Origin: Rhodoblastus acidophilus
GTDB lineage: Bacteria; Pseudomonadota; Alphaproteobacteria; Rhizobiales; Beijerinckiaceae
Reading direction: 5' to 3'
Length of the DNA: 64,000 nt
Assembly (NCBI RefSeq): GCF_009720655.1
Contig: NZ_WNKS01000001.1
Location: 248,001-312,000 of the forward strand
A model generated the notes under the pieces. The model had not been told where the DNA came from. It did not search any database and saw only the letters and a list, made by a program, of their open reading frames with translations. Numbering within the stretch: position 1 is the stretch's first letter; every line of letters starts with the position of its first letter. Below, piece after piece: positions 1-8,956 of this stretch. A program made the translations under genes and the position numbers.

Positions 1-390
1 ATCTGCACGATCTCAAAACATCGGGCGGAGCGGCGCGGCTATGCCGACGCGATGATGCTCGACTGGCAGGGCCGCGTCGCCGAATGCACCGGGGCGAACA
101 TCCTGTTCACCAAGGACGGGGAAATCCATACGCCTTTGGCCGATTGTTTTCTCGATGGCATCACCCGGCGCACCGTGATCGGCCTCGCCCGCGACAAGGG
201 CATCAAGGTCAATGAGCGCCGCATCATGCCCGAGGAGCTGTCGGGCTTCGAGGAATGTTTTATCGTCGGCACGGGCGCGGAAGTGACGCCGGTGTCGGAG
301 ATCGGGCCTTACACTTTTGTGCCCGGCGCGATTTCGCGCGCCTTGGTCGAGGCCTATGCGGCGGAAGTGCAGCCGAAGGTGCTGGCGTAA
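1..390 (+). CDS. ilvE: Branched-chain amino acid aminotransferase, C-terminal part (cut by window edge)
   Basis: The reading frame is open from base 1 and runs 129 residues to a TAA stop; the start lies outside the window. The class IV aminotransferase pattern is clear: YADAMMLDWQGRVAE, then TGANILF, then LDGITRRTVIGLA, then the terminal FIVGTGAEVTPVSEIG block that closes the active site around PLP. The enzyme interconverts 2-oxo acids and leucine, isoleucine or valine in the cytoplasm. An internal ATG at 52 would give a shorter protein but would break the family fold, so it is not the start. A D-amino acid aminotransferase or aminodeoxychorismate lyase of the same fold is less likely, because the GITR and GTGAEVTPV blocks match branched-chain enzymes. 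Confidence 0.9.
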   Translation: MCTISKHRAERRGYADAMMLDWQGRVAECTGANILFTKDGEIHTPLADCFLDGITRRTVIGLARDKGIKVNERRIMPEELSGFEECFIVGTGAEVTPVSEIGPYTFVPGAISRALVEAYAAEVQPKVLA

Positions 391-439
391 GGCTTTTTTG
401 CAGGGCGGGCGGCCGCGAGGTTTGCCCGCGCCTTTCCGC

Positions 440-553
440 CGTCATTGCGAGCGAAGCGAAGCAATCCAGGGAACCCGCGACTGCTTCGCGACATTATTTT
501 CTTTCATCCGTCACGCGGAGAGGCTGGATTGCTTCGCTTCGCTCGCAATGACG
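440..553. repeat. REP-type inverted repeat with 30-bp perfect arms
   Basis: Arms at 440-469 and 524-553 are perfect 30-base reverse complements, with the core GTCATTGCGAGCGAAGCGAA, around a 54-base centre. It lies between the ilvE stop and the convergent YqeY-like gene, so it could also end both transcripts. The core is a dispersed intergenic repeat widespread in alphaproteobacterial genomes. No ORF of its own is credible. Confidence 0.85.
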
Positions 554-597
554 GCATGAAGGACTTCGGCGTTGCGTGCCGAAGTCCGTTCTCGCTC

Positions 598-1050
598 TTA
601 GCCCGCCAGTGCGGCCTTAACCAGGCCGCTGACCTTCGCAAAATCCATTTTGCCGGCGTGGGCCGCCTTGAGCGCCGCGACCACCTTGCCCATGTCCTTG
701 ATCGAGCTGGCGCCCGTCTCGGCGATGGCCGCCTTGATCGCTTCCGCCGTTTCCGCTTCGCTGAGGGGTTGCGGCAGGAAGGTGGAGATGACGGCGATTT
801 CCTCGCGTTCTTGCGCGGCAAGCTCCGGGCGGCCGTTCTGCTCGTAGATCGTCATCGATTCCTGGCGGCTTTTCACCAGCTTTTGCAGCAGCGCCAAAAT
901 GTCGTCCTCGGAGACGTCCTTTCCGGAAGTGCGCGCTTCAATATCCTTGTCCTTGAGCGCGGCGGTGATCATGCGGATCGTGTCGACGCGGCGCTTGTCG
1001 CCCGCCTTCATCGCGATCTTCAGTTCGGCCGTAAAAGTTTCGCGCAGCAT
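598..1050 (-). CDS. GatB/YqeY domain protein
   Basis: This 150-residue protein has the full-length YqeY pattern: an N-terminal helical block starting MLRETFTAELKIAMKAGD, the LLQKLVKSRQESMTIYEQ segment with NGRPELAAQE, and the STFLPQPLSEAE linker before a small C-terminal helical domain. YqeY proteins resemble the tail domain of GatB, the tRNA-dependent amidotransferase subunit, and may bind tRNA, but their job is not settled. It is transcribed divergently from carA across about 130 bases. No defect is visible. Confidence 0.88.
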   Translation of the reverse strand: MLRETFTAELKIAMKAGDKRRVDTIRMITAALKDKDIEARTSGKDVSEDDILALLQKLVKSRQESMTIYEQNGRPELAAQEREEIAVISTFLPQPLSEAETAEAIKAAIAETGASSIKDMGKVVAALKAAHAGKMDFAKVSGLVKAALAG

Positions 1051-1184
1051 TTTGGGGCTTCCCGCTGGTCAGCATTGACGATTGAGCCTCGAATGCCTAG
1101 GTTGCCGGCAGATTTCAACCCCCGTAAAGGAAAAACGCCGCTTTCGTTCCTGACGAAGGGGTTTGCGCGCGCAAAAATGAAGAG

Positions 1185-2369
1185 ATGACGATGACCGAAC
1201 AGACTGGCTGGACCAAGCCCACCCCCACCGCTCTTCTGGTTCTCGCGGATGGAACGGTGATCGAAGGGTTCGGATTCGGCGCGACGGGGGTCGCGGTCGG
1301 CGAAGTCTGTTTCAACACCGCCATGACCGGCTATCAGGAAATCTTGACCGACCCGTCCTATGCCGGGCAGATCGTCACCTTCACCTTTCCGCACATCGGC
1401 AATGTCGGCGCCAATGCGGAGGATGTCGAGACCGTGGACATGGCGCGCATCGAAGGCGCGCGCGGCCTGATCGTGCGGGCGCCCGTCACCGACCCTTCCA
1501 ATTTCCGCTCGCAAGACCATCTCGACGCTTGGCTGAAGGCGCGGAAAATCGTCGGTCTCTCGGGCGTGGATACACGGGCGTTGACCGCGTTGATCCGCGA
1601 AAAGGGCATGCCCAATGCCGTGATCGCTCACGATCCCGAGGGAAAATTCGATGTTGAGGCGCTGAAGAAACAGGCGGCGGCCTGGCCCGGCATCGACGGG
1701 ATGGACCTTGTCCCCGGCGTCACCGCCGAAAAGGATTTTTGCTGGGCCGAGACCACGTGGAAGCTCGGCGCGGGCTATGGGGCGCAGGACAAGACCGCCT
1801 ACAAGGTGGTGGCGCTCGATTTCGGCGTGAAGCGCAACATTTTGCGCCTGCTGGCGGAAGCCGGCTGCGCGGTCAGGGTGGTGCCCGCGACCACGCCGGC
1901 GGAAGAGATTCTGGCGCTTAAGCCCGACGGCGTGTTTTTGTCCAACGGCCCCGGCGATCCCGCCGAAACCGGCAAATATGCCGTGCCGACCATCCGCAAA
2001 ATTCTGGACGCGAAAATCCCGACTTTTGGAATCTGCCTGGGCCACCAGATGATGGCGCTCGCCGTGGGGGCCAGGACCGAAAAGATGCACCAGGGCCACC
2101 ATGGCGCCAATCATCCGGTCAAGGATTTTACCACTCAAAAAGTCGAGATCGTGTCGATGAACCACGGGTTTGCCGTCGATCCCAAGAGCCTGCCGGCCAA
2201 TGCGGTGGAGACCCACCGCTCGCTGTTCGACGGCTCCAACTGCGGGATCGCGCTCACCGACCGCCCGGCCTTTTCCGTGCAGCACCATCCCGAGGCGTCG
2301 CCGGGGCCGCAGGACAGCCATTACCTGTTCGCGCGATTCGTCGAGATGATGAAGGCGCGGGCGGCTTAG
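1185..2369 (+). CDS. carA: Carbamoyl-phosphate synthase small subunit
   Basis: A 394-residue protein of normal CarA length. The N-terminal domain ([20 protein letters not shown]) is followed by a class I glutamine amidotransferase domain with the nucleophile Cys284 in [11 protein letters not shown] and the catalytic histidine and glutamate in [11 protein letters not shown] near residue 366. It hydrolyses glutamine and passes ammonia to CarB for carbamoyl phosphate, feeding arginine and pyrimidine synthesis. The start ATGACGATGACC has two possible ATGs (1185 and 1191); neither is preceded by a strong ribosome site. carB is not next to it: the downstream gene is a convergent toxin gene only 6 bases away. 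Confidence 0.97.
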   Translation: MTMTEQTGWTKPTPTALLVLADGTVIEGFGFGATGVAVGEVCFNTAMTGYQEILTDPSYAGQIVTFTFPHIGNVGANAEDVETVDMARIEGARGLIVRAPVTDPSNFRSQDHLDAWLKARKIVGLSGVDTRALTALIREKGMPNAVIAHDPEGKFDVEALKKQAAAWPGIDGMDLVPGVTAEKDFCWAETTWKLGAGYGAQDKTAYKVVALDFGVKRNILRLLAEAGCAVRVVPATTPAEEILALKPDGVFLSNGPGDPAETGKYAVPTIRKILDAKIPTFGICLGHQMMALAVGARTEKMHQGHHGANHPVKDFTTQKVEIVSMNHGFAVDPKSLPANAVETHRSLFDGSNCGIALTDRPAFSVQHHPEASPGPQDSHYLFARFVEMMKARAA

Positions 2370-2375
2370 GCCTGC

Positions 2376-2672
2376 TCAGCTGAGGTTGGATGGCCATTCC
2401 TGCGCGGCGTGCATGACCGTCAGGACGTCGATGGACGTCTGCGTGACGCGGTAGGGAATGATGTAGGGGATGTCCGCGAGAACCAGTTCGCGGGTTCCCT
2501 CGAGGCGACCGGGGCGGCCCATGGCCGGGCGTTCCGCGAGCGCGCCGACAGCCGCTGCACTGCGCGCGATGACGCGCGCCGCCGAGTCGGGGCTGTGCTT
2601 CGCTATGTGCGCGCCAATCTGCTCGAGACGCCGCGCGGCGCGCTTCGTCCAACGGACTTCCAGGCAGCTCAT
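2376..2672 (-). CDS. RelE/ParE-family toxin of a type II toxin-antitoxin system
   Basis: The 98-residue protein shows the ParE/RelE pattern: VRWTKRAARRLEQIGAHIA, RVIARSAAAVGALAERPAMG, RPGRLEGTRELVL, then IPYIIPYRV and the terminal VLTVMHAAQEWP strand. Family members either poison gyrase (ParE) or cut mRNA at the ribosome (RelE); which applies is not readable here. It overlaps the upstream antitoxin gene by 4 bases (ATGA), the usual antitoxin-first order. GC content matches the chromosome, so there is no compositional sign of recent transfer. The pair sits between carA and a ferredoxin gene. Confidence 0.85.
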   Translation of the reverse strand: MSCLEVRWTKRAARRLEQIGAHIAKHSPDSAARVIARSAAAVGALAERPAMGRPGRLEGTRELVLADIPYIIPYRVTQTSIDVLTVMHAAQEWPSNLS

Positions 2673-2914
2673 GAACGTCGGGGGGGATTGACGTATTTTC
2701 CGACGATGGCCTCGATTTCGGCGGAGGTCGCGAACTCACCCCGGTCGGCCTCGGCCAGTCCGGCTTCGATTTCCGCGAACTGCCAGGCTTCCCGCGCCAC
2801 AAAATCTTCAATGGCGCGCGCGGCCACATCCGAACGGGAACGCGCCATTTTCTCGGCGAGTTTGTCGAGCTTTTCGGCCGTTTCGTCCGGCAAACGAACA
2901 GTGAAGGCGGTCAT
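2669..2914 (-). CDS. Ribbon-helix-helix (CopG/ParD-like) antitoxin
   Basis: 81 residues. The N-terminus MTAFTVRLPDETAEKLDKLA reads as a ribbon-helix-helix DNA-binding fold (the FTVRLP beta strand plus two helices). The C-terminal part, from FVAREAWQFAEIEAGLAEAD to the end, is acidic and would bind the toxin. It is the first gene of the pair and overlaps the toxin gene by 4 bases. By family precedent it neutralises the toxin and represses its own promoter, which would lie in 2915-3000. Confidence 0.85.
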   Translation of the reverse strand: MTAFTVRLPDETAEKLDKLAEKMARSRSDVAARAIEDFVAREAWQFAEIEAGLAEADRGEFATSAEIEAIVGKYVNPPRRS

Positions 2915-3135
2915 GGGGTGCGGTCTCGCGGGTCAGTCGCGAATGTGAGCGCATCGTCCGGGATCGTCAAGGATCGCCCGACACCGCCGTCGCGGCGCGA
3001 ACAAAACTGTCGGCTTCGCCTCGTCCGTGAAACAGCCGCGACACATCGTCGCCATTAATGCCCTTCCCTGAGGGGCACGGCTCTTGCTGCCGGCGGCGCG
3101 GAAACGTTTGTTTCCGCCAACCCAAGGGTAAACCA

Positions 3136-3537
3136 ATGGCCAATGTGACTTTTACCTCGCCGAAACTGTCTCGCGATGTGACCGTCTACGCCGTGGCGGG
3201 AGCGCGCGGCACGCTGCTCGAGCTCGCCAAGGAGCATAAGGTTCCGATTCCCTTCGACTGTCAGGACGGCGAATGCGGCTCCTGCCTGTGCGAAGTGACG
3301 ATCCTGAGCAAGACGCCGCACGCCATTTCCCTGACCGAAAAGGAAAAGGAAGTGTTGAAGCAGCTCGGCAAGATTTCTCACAAGGAAGTCGACAATGCCG
3401 AGGTTAACGACATGCCGCCTCACTTCCGGCTCGCCTGCCAGTACATCATTCGCGACGAGGATATTGTCGTGAAGTTCGATGGCGACGAGACCGTTCCGGT
3501 GAAGATCGTCAAGTCGTCCGCCACGGTCATCAGCTGA
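3136..3537 (+). CDS. [2Fe-2S] ferredoxin, FeSII (Shethna protein II)-like
   Basis: The chosen start at 3136 (MANVTFTSPKLS) has AAGG upstream; a longer frame from 3058 adds a non-conserved basic stretch. The 133-residue protein has plant-type cluster ligands Cys42, Cys47, Cys50 and Cys101 (IPFDCQDGECGSCL ... RLACQYI) and an extra Cys52. The insertion between the third and fourth cysteine, the PPHFRLACQ segment and the DEDIVVKF tail resemble the Azotobacter FeSII protein that protects nitrogenase from oxygen; that resemblance is from memory and the role is inference. No nif gene is in this window. An ordinary electron-carrier ferredoxin is the alternative. Confidence 0.88.
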   Translation: MANVTFTSPKLSRDVTVYAVAGARGTLLELAKEHKVPIPFDCQDGECGSCLCEVTILSKTPHAISLTEKEKEVLKQLGKISHKEVDNAEVNDMPPHFRLACQYIIRDEDIVVKFDGDETVPVKIVKSSATVIS

Positions 3538-3565
3538 TCGCGGCGTAAAAAAAACCTGAGGGACA

Positions 3566-3605
3566 GGCGCCGGTCGCGGCTGGAGACAGGTCCGCGACCG
3601 GCGCC
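3566..3605. terminator. Strong GC hairpin after the ferredoxin gene
   Basis: Perfect 13-bp arms at 3566-3578 and 3593-3605 (GGCGCCGGTCGCG and its complement) around a 14-base loop, 28 bases past the ferredoxin stop. No T-run follows on the + strand; instead a run of eight A lies before it (3547-3554), which would act as a T-run for transcripts on the - strand. It probably marks the transcript end or stabilises the 3' end. Confidence 0.6.
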
Positions 3606-3706
3606 GATGCGCTCCAACCTTCAGGATGCGCTTGCCGAACCCCGTCCGGCGCCCTAAATCAACCCCAAACCGTCCGGCGGCCGTTCGGACATGCGGCAGT
3701 TGGGCT

Positions 3707-4795
3707 ATGGAGCGGATGGGCAGCGATTACGTGGAGGATGCCGGCCCAAACGAGGGAGCCCCGGAGGAGGGCGCGCGCGCGGAAAAGCGCCGCGATCTCG
3801 CGACGTTGCCCGCGCGAAAAGGTTTGAGTCAGAAAGTCAAAGCGCTGCTTGGCGCCGGGGCCAGCCTGTTGCTGGTGATCGTCGCCTTTTTCGTCCTGTC
3901 GCGCACGCTCGCCAACCTCGACCTGTCCGAATTGCGCTCGGGGATCGCCGCGACCTCGTTCGGCCAGATCGCGTTGGGCCTGCTGTTCACCGCCTTTTCC
4001 TATCTGATGCTGACCGGCTACGACGCCATCGCCTTGAAACAGTTGCGATTGACCGTGCCGTACAAGACCACGGCGCTCGGCTCGTTCACCTCCTATGCCG
4101 TGTCGTTCACGCTGGGCTTCCCGATTTTTACCGGCGGAACCGTGCGCTACTGGATTTATTCGCGCGCCGGGGTGAAGCCGGGAAAAATCGCCAGCCTGAC
4201 CGTGGTGGCCGGCGTCACCTTCTGGCTGGGCATGGCCGTGGTGATCGGCTTCGGCCTGCTGCTTGAGGCCGAATCGATTTCGGAAATCAACCAGTTCGCC
4301 GTCTGGCTGAACGGGTTGATCGGTCTGGCCGTGGTGGGCGCCGTCGGCTATTACCTCTACTGGGTGTCGGTGCAGCCGCGCCGCGCCAAATTGCAGGGGT
4401 TTCTGTTCGAACTGCCGGGCCTCGGCCTGACGCTCGGCCAGATGACGCTGGGCGTGCTCGACCTGTGCGCCGCCGCCGCCGTGCTTTACGTGCTGCTGCC
4501 GAGCCATGAGGGCCTGGGCTTCTTCACCTTCGCCTCCGTCTATGTGTTCGCCTGCCTGCTCGGCATCGTCAGCCACGCGCCGGGCGGAATCGGCGTGTTC
4601 GAGGCGACCATGCTCAAGGCGCTGCCGGCGCCGTCGCAGGAAGCGCTGCTGGCCTCGCTCTTGATGTTCCGGATCCTTTACTATGTCATTCCGTTTGTCG
4701 TGGCTCTGATTCTGCTGGGCGCCACCGAGGGCGGGCGCCGCTGGGACGAGCTGCGCGAAGCCATGAACCGCGCCGAGGGTGGCGACGGCCGCTGA
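3707..4795 (+). CDS. UPF0104 / lysylphosphatidylglycerol synthase-type membrane protein
   Basis: About 362 residues. A polar N-terminus of about 45 residues is followed by eight or so hydrophobic segments, the first around LLGAGASLLLVIVAFFVL. The family signature HAPGGIGVFEA lies near the C-terminus. The domain is the membrane half of MprF-type enzymes but lacks the cytoplasmic aminoacyl-transferase domain, so lipid flipping or hopanoid/lipid transport is a guess. The start is uncertain: ATGs at 3626, 3707 and 3716 are in frame and none has a strong ribosome site; conservation should begin after residue 40. It ends 13 bases before the best phoR start, so the two are probably cotranscribed. 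Confidence 0.8.
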   Translation: MERMGSDYVEDAGPNEGAPEEGARAEKRRDLATLPARKGLSQKVKALLGAGASLLLVIVAFFVLSRTLANLDLSELRSGIAATSFGQIALGLLFTAFSYLMLTGYDAIALKQLRLTVPYKTTALGSFTSYAVSFTLGFPIFTGGTVRYWIYSRAGVKPGKIASLTVVAGVTFWLGMAVVIGFGLLLEAESISEINQFAVWLNGLIGLAVVGAVGYYLYWVSVQPRRAKLQGFLFELPGLGLTLGQMTLGVLDLCAAAAVLYVLLPSHEGLGFFTFASVYVFACLLGIVSHAPGGIGVFEATMLKALPAPSQEALLASLLMFRILYYVIPFVVALILLGATEGGRRWDELREAMNRAEGGDGR

Positions 4796-4808
4796 GGAAA
4801 GGCGCGCC

Positions 4809-5846
4809 ATGACCGAAAATGCCGGCGCCATGATTTCCTCCCTGATCGAAGCCATGCCCGAACCGGTGCTGGTGATCGGCGAATCGGCGCGTCTGGTCGC
4901 CGCCAACGCTCCCGCCCGCGCCCTGTTTGCCAAATTGCGTCTGGACGCCCCGCTGGTGTCGTCGATTCGCGCGGTCGATCTTCAGGACGCCATCGCCCGG
5001 GTTCTGGCCGGCGGCCCCGCCGAAGACATTTCGTGGCTGACGCTCGCGCCGGTCGAGCGGGTTTTTCAGGCCCATGTCGCGGCCTTTGACGCCGGCGACG
5101 CCCGATTCGTCGCCGCGACGCTGCATGACGCGACCGAGGCGCGCCGGGTCGAGCGGATGCGCGTCGATTTCGTCGCCAACGCCAGCCATGAATTGCGCAC
5201 GCCGCTCGCCTCGCTGCTCGGCTTTGTCGAAACCCTGTTGGGACCGGCCCGGGACGACGCCGCCGCGCGGGCGAAATTCCTGGAGATCATGCTGCAACAG
5301 GCGCGGCGCATGGCGCGGCTGGTGGACGATCTGCTGTCGCTGTCGCGCATCGAGCAGACGCTCCATGTGCAGCCGCGCGCGGCGGTCGATCTCGCCGATG
5401 TCGCCCGGCAGGTCTGCGACGCTCTGTCGCCGCTGGCCCGGGACAACCGTGTCGCACTGATGATCGACGTTGAAAAAACGGTGGTGCGCGGCGACCGGGA
5501 TGAACTTTTGCGGGTCTCCGAAAACCTGATCGAGAATGCGATCAAATATGGCGCGCCCGAACCCGGGCAACCCGAGCGAAAAGTCTGGGTGTCCGTCGCG
5601 CCGCGCGACGGGGTTGGGGCGCTGGCGGTGCGCGACGAGGGGCCGGGCATCGCCCCGCAAAACATTCCGCGCCTGACCGAACGCTTTTTTCGCGTCGATG
5701 TCGGCCAGAGCCGCGCCAAGGGCGGCACCGGGCTCGGGCTTGCGCTTGTGAAACATATTTTGGCGCGGCATCGCGGGCGGCTGCTCATTCAATCGACGCT
5801 GGGCGCCGGCGCGACGTTTACCGCGACCGCGCCGCTTCACGAGTGA
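4809..5846 (+). CDS. phoR: Phosphate regulon sensor histidine kinase, soluble form
   Basis: The start at 4809 is chosen for GGAAAGG with 7-base spacing (345 residues). A PAS-like region occupies about residues 12-105 (PEPVLVIGESARLVAANAPA). The HisKA domain has the phospho-accepting His127 in NASHELRTPLASLLGF, and the ATPase domain has ENLIENAIKYG, DEGPGIAP and GGTGLGLALVKH. It should phosphorylate PhoB when phosphate is scarce. No transmembrane segment is visible at the N-terminus, unlike the classical membrane PhoR, so signal input may come wholly through the PAS domain and the Pst/PhoU proteins. The gene precedes pst, with the Pho box between them. Confidence 0.9.
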   Translation: MTENAGAMISSLIEAMPEPVLVIGESARLVAANAPARALFAKLRLDAPLVSSIRAVDLQDAIARVLAGGPAEDISWLTLAPVERVFQAHVAAFDAGDARFVAATLHDATEARRVERMRVDFVANASHELRTPLASLLGFVETLLGPARDDAAARAKFLEIMLQQARRMARLVDDLLSLSRIEQTLHVQPRAAVDLADVARQVCDALSPLARDNRVALMIDVEKTVVRGDRDELLRVSENLIENAIKYGAPEPGQPERKVWVSVAPRDGVGALAVRDEGPGIAPQNIPRLTERFFRVDVGQSRAKGGTGLGLALVKHILARHRGRLLIQSTLGAGATFTATAPLHE

Positions 5847-5936
5847 GGCGTGGACCGCCCTCGCGGTTCGAGACGGCTGCTGCGCAGCCTCCTCACCATG
5901 AGGGCTATTGAAACACGAAAATGTGCGCCCCGGGCG

Positions 5937-5965
5937 CTGTCACATAAGTGTCGTCCAATTGTCGT
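5937..5965 (+). promoter_or_regulatory. Pho box (PhoB binding site) upstream of pstS
   Basis: Three 7-base direct repeats with exact 11-base periodicity, CTGTCAC (5937-5943), GTGTCGT (5948-5954) and TTGTCGT (5959-5965), separated by ATAA and CCAA. This matches the PhoB consensus of CTGTCAT-like repeats every 11 bases. It lies 64 bases before the pstS start, in the 182-base gap after phoR, and explains induction of the pst operon by the PhoB encoded at its far end. Confidence 0.9.
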
Positions 5966-6028
5966 AGATGACCTTGCGCGCAACGCGCAGGCCGGGTTCA
6001 GCCCGGCGGTTCCTCCCAAGAGGCTGAA

Positions 6029-7081
6029 ATGACGAAATTCCTCATGCGCTCCGTGTTCACCGGCGCTATTGCGTTGGCTGCCGCCGCCGCTCCCGCGCTC
6101 GCCGCCGACATCTCCGGCGCCGGCGCCACCTTCCCCTATCCGATCTACGCCAAATGGGCGGACACCTACAAAACCCAGACCGGCAACGGCCTGAACTACC
6201 AGTCGATCGGCTCCGGCGGCGGCATCAAGCAGATCATCGCCAACACCGTCACCTTCGGCGCCTCCGACAAGCCGCTCAAGGCGGAAGAGCTGGCCAAGAA
6301 TGGCCTGGTGCAGTGGCCGCAGGTGATGGGCGGCATCGTGCCGATCATCAACATCGAGGGCGTCGGCAGCGAGCAGCTCGTGCTCGACGGCCCGGCCCTG
6401 GCGAAAATTTTTCTGGGCGAGATCAAGGCCTGGAACGATCCGGCGATCGCCAAGCTCAATCCGAAGCTGAAGCTTTCGGACACCCCGATCGCGGTCGTCC
6501 ACCGCTCGGACGGCTCCGGCACCACCTTCAACTTCACCGATTATCTGGCCAAGGTTTCGGCGGACTGGAAGTCCAAAGTCGGCTCCGACGCCGCCGTCGA
6601 ATGGCCGGTCGGCCTCGCCGCCAAGGGCAATGAAGGCGTCGCCAACACGGTCACCAACACCAAGGGCTCGATCGGCTACGTCGAATACGCCTACGCCAAG
6701 CAGAACAAGATCGCCTTCGCCGATCTCGTCAACAAGGACGGCAAGCGCGTCGGGCCGACCGTGGAAGCCTTCCAGGCCGCCGCCGCCAACGCCGACTGGG
6801 CGAAGAACCCCGGTTACTATCAAATCCTGACGGATCAGCCGGGCGCGAAATCCTGGCCGATCACCGCCGCGACGTTCATTCTCGTCCACAAGCAGCCCAA
6901 CGATCCGGCGGCTGTCGGCGAAGCGCTCAAGTTCTTCGACTGGGCGTTCAAGAACGGCGCCAAGGAAGCGGAAGCGCTTGACTACATTCCGATGCCGGGG
7001 AATGTCATCGGCATGATCCGGAAGACCTGGGCGGCCGACATCAAGACCGCCGAAGGCAAGCCGGTTTACGAAGCCAAGTGA
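6029..7081 (+). CDS. pstS: Phosphate ABC transporter, periplasmic phosphate-binding protein
   Basis: 350 residues with a Sec signal peptide ([17 protein letters not shown], cleavage near residue 25), then the family's N-terminal [18 protein letters not shown]. The phosphate-pocket segments [21 protein letters not shown] and [18 protein letters not shown] are all present. It captures phosphate in the periplasm and delivers it to PstCA. AAGAGG stands before the ATG. A Pho box lies upstream, and a hairpin separates it from pstC. Confidence 0.97.
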   Translation: MTKFLMRSVFTGAIALAAAAAPALAADISGAGATFPYPIYAKWADTYKTQTGNGLNYQSIGSGGGIKQIIANTVTFGASDKPLKAEELAKNGLVQWPQVMGGIVPIINIEGVGSEQLVLDGPALAKIFLGEIKAWNDPAIAKLNPKLKLSDTPIAVVHRSDGSGTTFNFTDYLAKVSADWKSKVGSDAAVEWPVGLAAKGNEGVANTVTNTKGSIGYVEYAYAKQNKIAFADLVNKDGKRVGPTVEAFQAAAANADWAKNPGYYQILTDQPGAKSWPITAATFILVHKQPNDPAAVGEALKFFDWAFKNGAKEAEALDYIPMPGNVIGMIRKTWAADIKTAEGKPVYEAK

Positions 7082-7088
7082 GTCTTGT

Positions 7089-7108
7089 CGGGGGGAGAAA
7101 TCCCCCCG
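7089..7108 (+). promoter_or_regulatory. GAAA-tetraloop hairpin between pstS and pstC
   Basis: An 8-bp perfect stem (7089-7096 with 7101-7108, arm CGGGGGGA) is closed by a GAAA tetraloop. It begins 7 bases after the pstS stop and ends 20 bases before the pstC start, without a T-run. Such hairpins commonly stabilise the upstream message or cause partial termination, which would make more PstS than membrane subunits; this role is inferred. Confidence 0.7.
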
Positions 7109-7128
7109 GCTTTCCTGGAAGGCGTATC

Positions 7129-8106
7129 ATGTCGCAGTCCCATGCGTCGCTTTTTGGCGACGCCCGCACGCAGGCGCTCAAACGCTTCAATCTGGGCGAC
7201 CGGGCGTTTCATCTGATCACCAAGGGCTCGGCCCTGGCCGTTCTCGCGCTGCTCGGCGGCGTCATCATCTCGCTGATCCACGGCTCCGCGCCCGCCATCG
7301 GCGAATTCGGTTTCGGCTTCCTCACCTCGCAGGCGTGGAATCCGGTCACGGAAAAATTCGGCGCGGCGCCCGCCATTTACGGCACCCTGCTGACCTCGTT
7401 CATCGCTTTGCTGATCGCCGCGCCCATCGGCTTTGGCATTGCGGTGTTCCTGACCGAAATCTGCCCGTATCCGCTGCGCCGGCCCATCGGCATCGCCATC
7501 GAGCTGCTCGCCGGCATTCCCTCGATCATCTACGGCATCTGGGGCATGTTCATTCTCGCGCCGGTGTTGCAGGCGACCTTGCAGCCCTGGCTGATCGCCG
7601 GTTTCGCCGACATTCCCATTCTCAACGAGCTGTTCGCCGGGCCGCCCTATGGCATCGGCATTTTCACCGCCTCGATCATTCTCTCGATCATGATCCTGCC
7701 GCTGATCGCCTCGATTTCCCGCGACGTCTTCGCCACCGTGCCGACCGTGCTCAAGGAGGCGGCGTTCGGCGTCGGCTGCACCCGCTGGGAAGTGGTGCGA
7801 CGGATCGTCATGCCGTTTACCGGCGCGGGTCTGGTCGGCGGCGTCATGCTGGCGCTGGGCCGGGCGCTGGGCGAAACCATGGCCGTCACCTTCGTGATCG
7901 GCAACGCCCACAAGATCCATCCGTCGATTCTGGGACCCGGCACGACGATTTCGGCGACCATCGCCAATGAATTCACCGAAGCCGACGGCGCGCTCTACAC
8001 CTCCTCGCTGATCGCGCTGGGCCTGGTCCTGTTCGTCATCACCTTCATCGTGCTGGCGGCCTCGCGGCTGATGCTGGCGCGCCTCAAACGACAGGAAGGC
8101 CGCTGA
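7129..8106 (+). CDS. pstC: Phosphate ABC transporter permease PstC
   Basis: 325 residues from the ATG at 7129, preceded by GGAAGG; an in-frame ATG near the pstS stop is rejected because it would run through the intergenic hairpin. Six hydrophobic segments are visible. The permease EAA-type loop reads [22 protein letters not shown], followed by GALG-type sequence [18 protein letters not shown]. It forms the inner-membrane channel with PstA. Its end overlaps the pstA start by 1 base (TGATG), showing tight coupling. Confidence 0.95.
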   Translation: MSQSHASLFGDARTQALKRFNLGDRAFHLITKGSALAVLALLGGVIISLIHGSAPAIGEFGFGFLTSQAWNPVTEKFGAAPAIYGTLLTSFIALLIAAPIGFGIAVFLTEICPYPLRRPIGIAIELLAGIPSIIYGIWGMFILAPVLQATLQPWLIAGFADIPILNELFAGPPYGIGIFTASIILSIMILPLIASISRDVFATVPTVLKEAAFGVGCTRWEVVRRIVMPFTGAGLVGGVMLALGRALGETMAVTFVIGNAHKIHPSILGPGTTISATIANEFTEADGALYTSSLIALGLVLFVITFIVLAASRLMLARLKRQEGR

Positions 8107-8945
8107 TGTCTCTCGCCACCGTCCGCAAGGCGCGCAGCGCCATCGCCATGGGGGCGTGCATCGCCTCCGCCGTGATCGGCATCGCCGCGCTCGCGATCAT
8201 CCTCGGCGCTCTGCTGTGGAACGGGTTTTCGAGCCTGAGCCTCGACGTGTTCACCAAGATGACGCCGCCGCCGGGGGCGAGCGGCGGCCTGCTCAACGCC
8301 ATCGTCGGCTCGCTGATCATGACGGTGCTCGGCGTCGCCATCGGCGCGCCGCTGGGCCTGCTCGCCGGCACCTATATGGCGGAATATGGCCGCTATTCGA
8401 AACTCACGACCGTCGTGCGTTTCATCAACGACATCCTGCTGTCGGCGCCCTCGATCGTCATCGGCCTGTTCGTCTATGAAATCACCGTCTTGCAGATGGG
8501 GCATTTCTCGGCTTACGCCGGCGCGCTCGCCCTGGCGCTGCTGGTGGTTCCCGTCGTCGTGCGCACCACCGAGGACATGCTCAACCTGGTGCCCGGCGGC
8601 CTGCGCGAGGCGGCCATCGCCATGGGCCTGCCGCGCTCGCTGATCATCCGCCACATCGCCTATAAGGCGGCGCGCGCCGGCCTGATCACCGGCCTGCTGC
8701 TGGCGGTGGCCCGCGTCTCCGGCGAGACCGCGCCGCTGCTGTTCACCGCGCTGAACAACCAGTTCTTCAGCTCCAACCTCAACGCGCCCATGGCGAGCCT
8801 GCCCGTCGTGATCTTCCAGTTCGCGATGTCGCCCTACAAGGACTGGCAATCGCTGGCCTGGGCGGGCGCGCTGCTCATCACCGCCGCCGTGCTCACGCTG
8901 TCCATCGGCGCGCGCATCCTCGGCGCCCAGAAAACATTCAAATAG
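8106..8945 (+). CDS. pstA: Phosphate ABC transporter permease PstA
   Basis: 279 residues with about six transmembrane segments. Characteristic pieces are [36 protein letters not shown], the coupling loop [20 protein letters not shown] and [15 protein letters not shown]. It pairs with PstC to form the membrane pore. The ATG overlaps the pstC stop, and pstB follows after 11 bases. Confidence 0.96.
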   Translation: MSLATVRKARSAIAMGACIASAVIGIAALAIILGALLWNGFSSLSLDVFTKMTPPPGASGGLLNAIVGSLIMTVLGVAIGAPLGLLAGTYMAEYGRYSKLTTVVRFINDILLSAPSIVIGLFVYEITVLQMGHFSAYAGALALALLVVPVVVRTTEDMLNLVPGGLREAAIAMGLPRSLIIRHIAYKAARAGLITGLLLAVARVSGETAPLLFTALNNQFFSSNLNAPMASLPVVIFQFAMSPYKDWQSLAWAGALLITAAVLTLSIGARILGAQKTFK

Positions 8946-8956
8946 GCGATCGCCCC

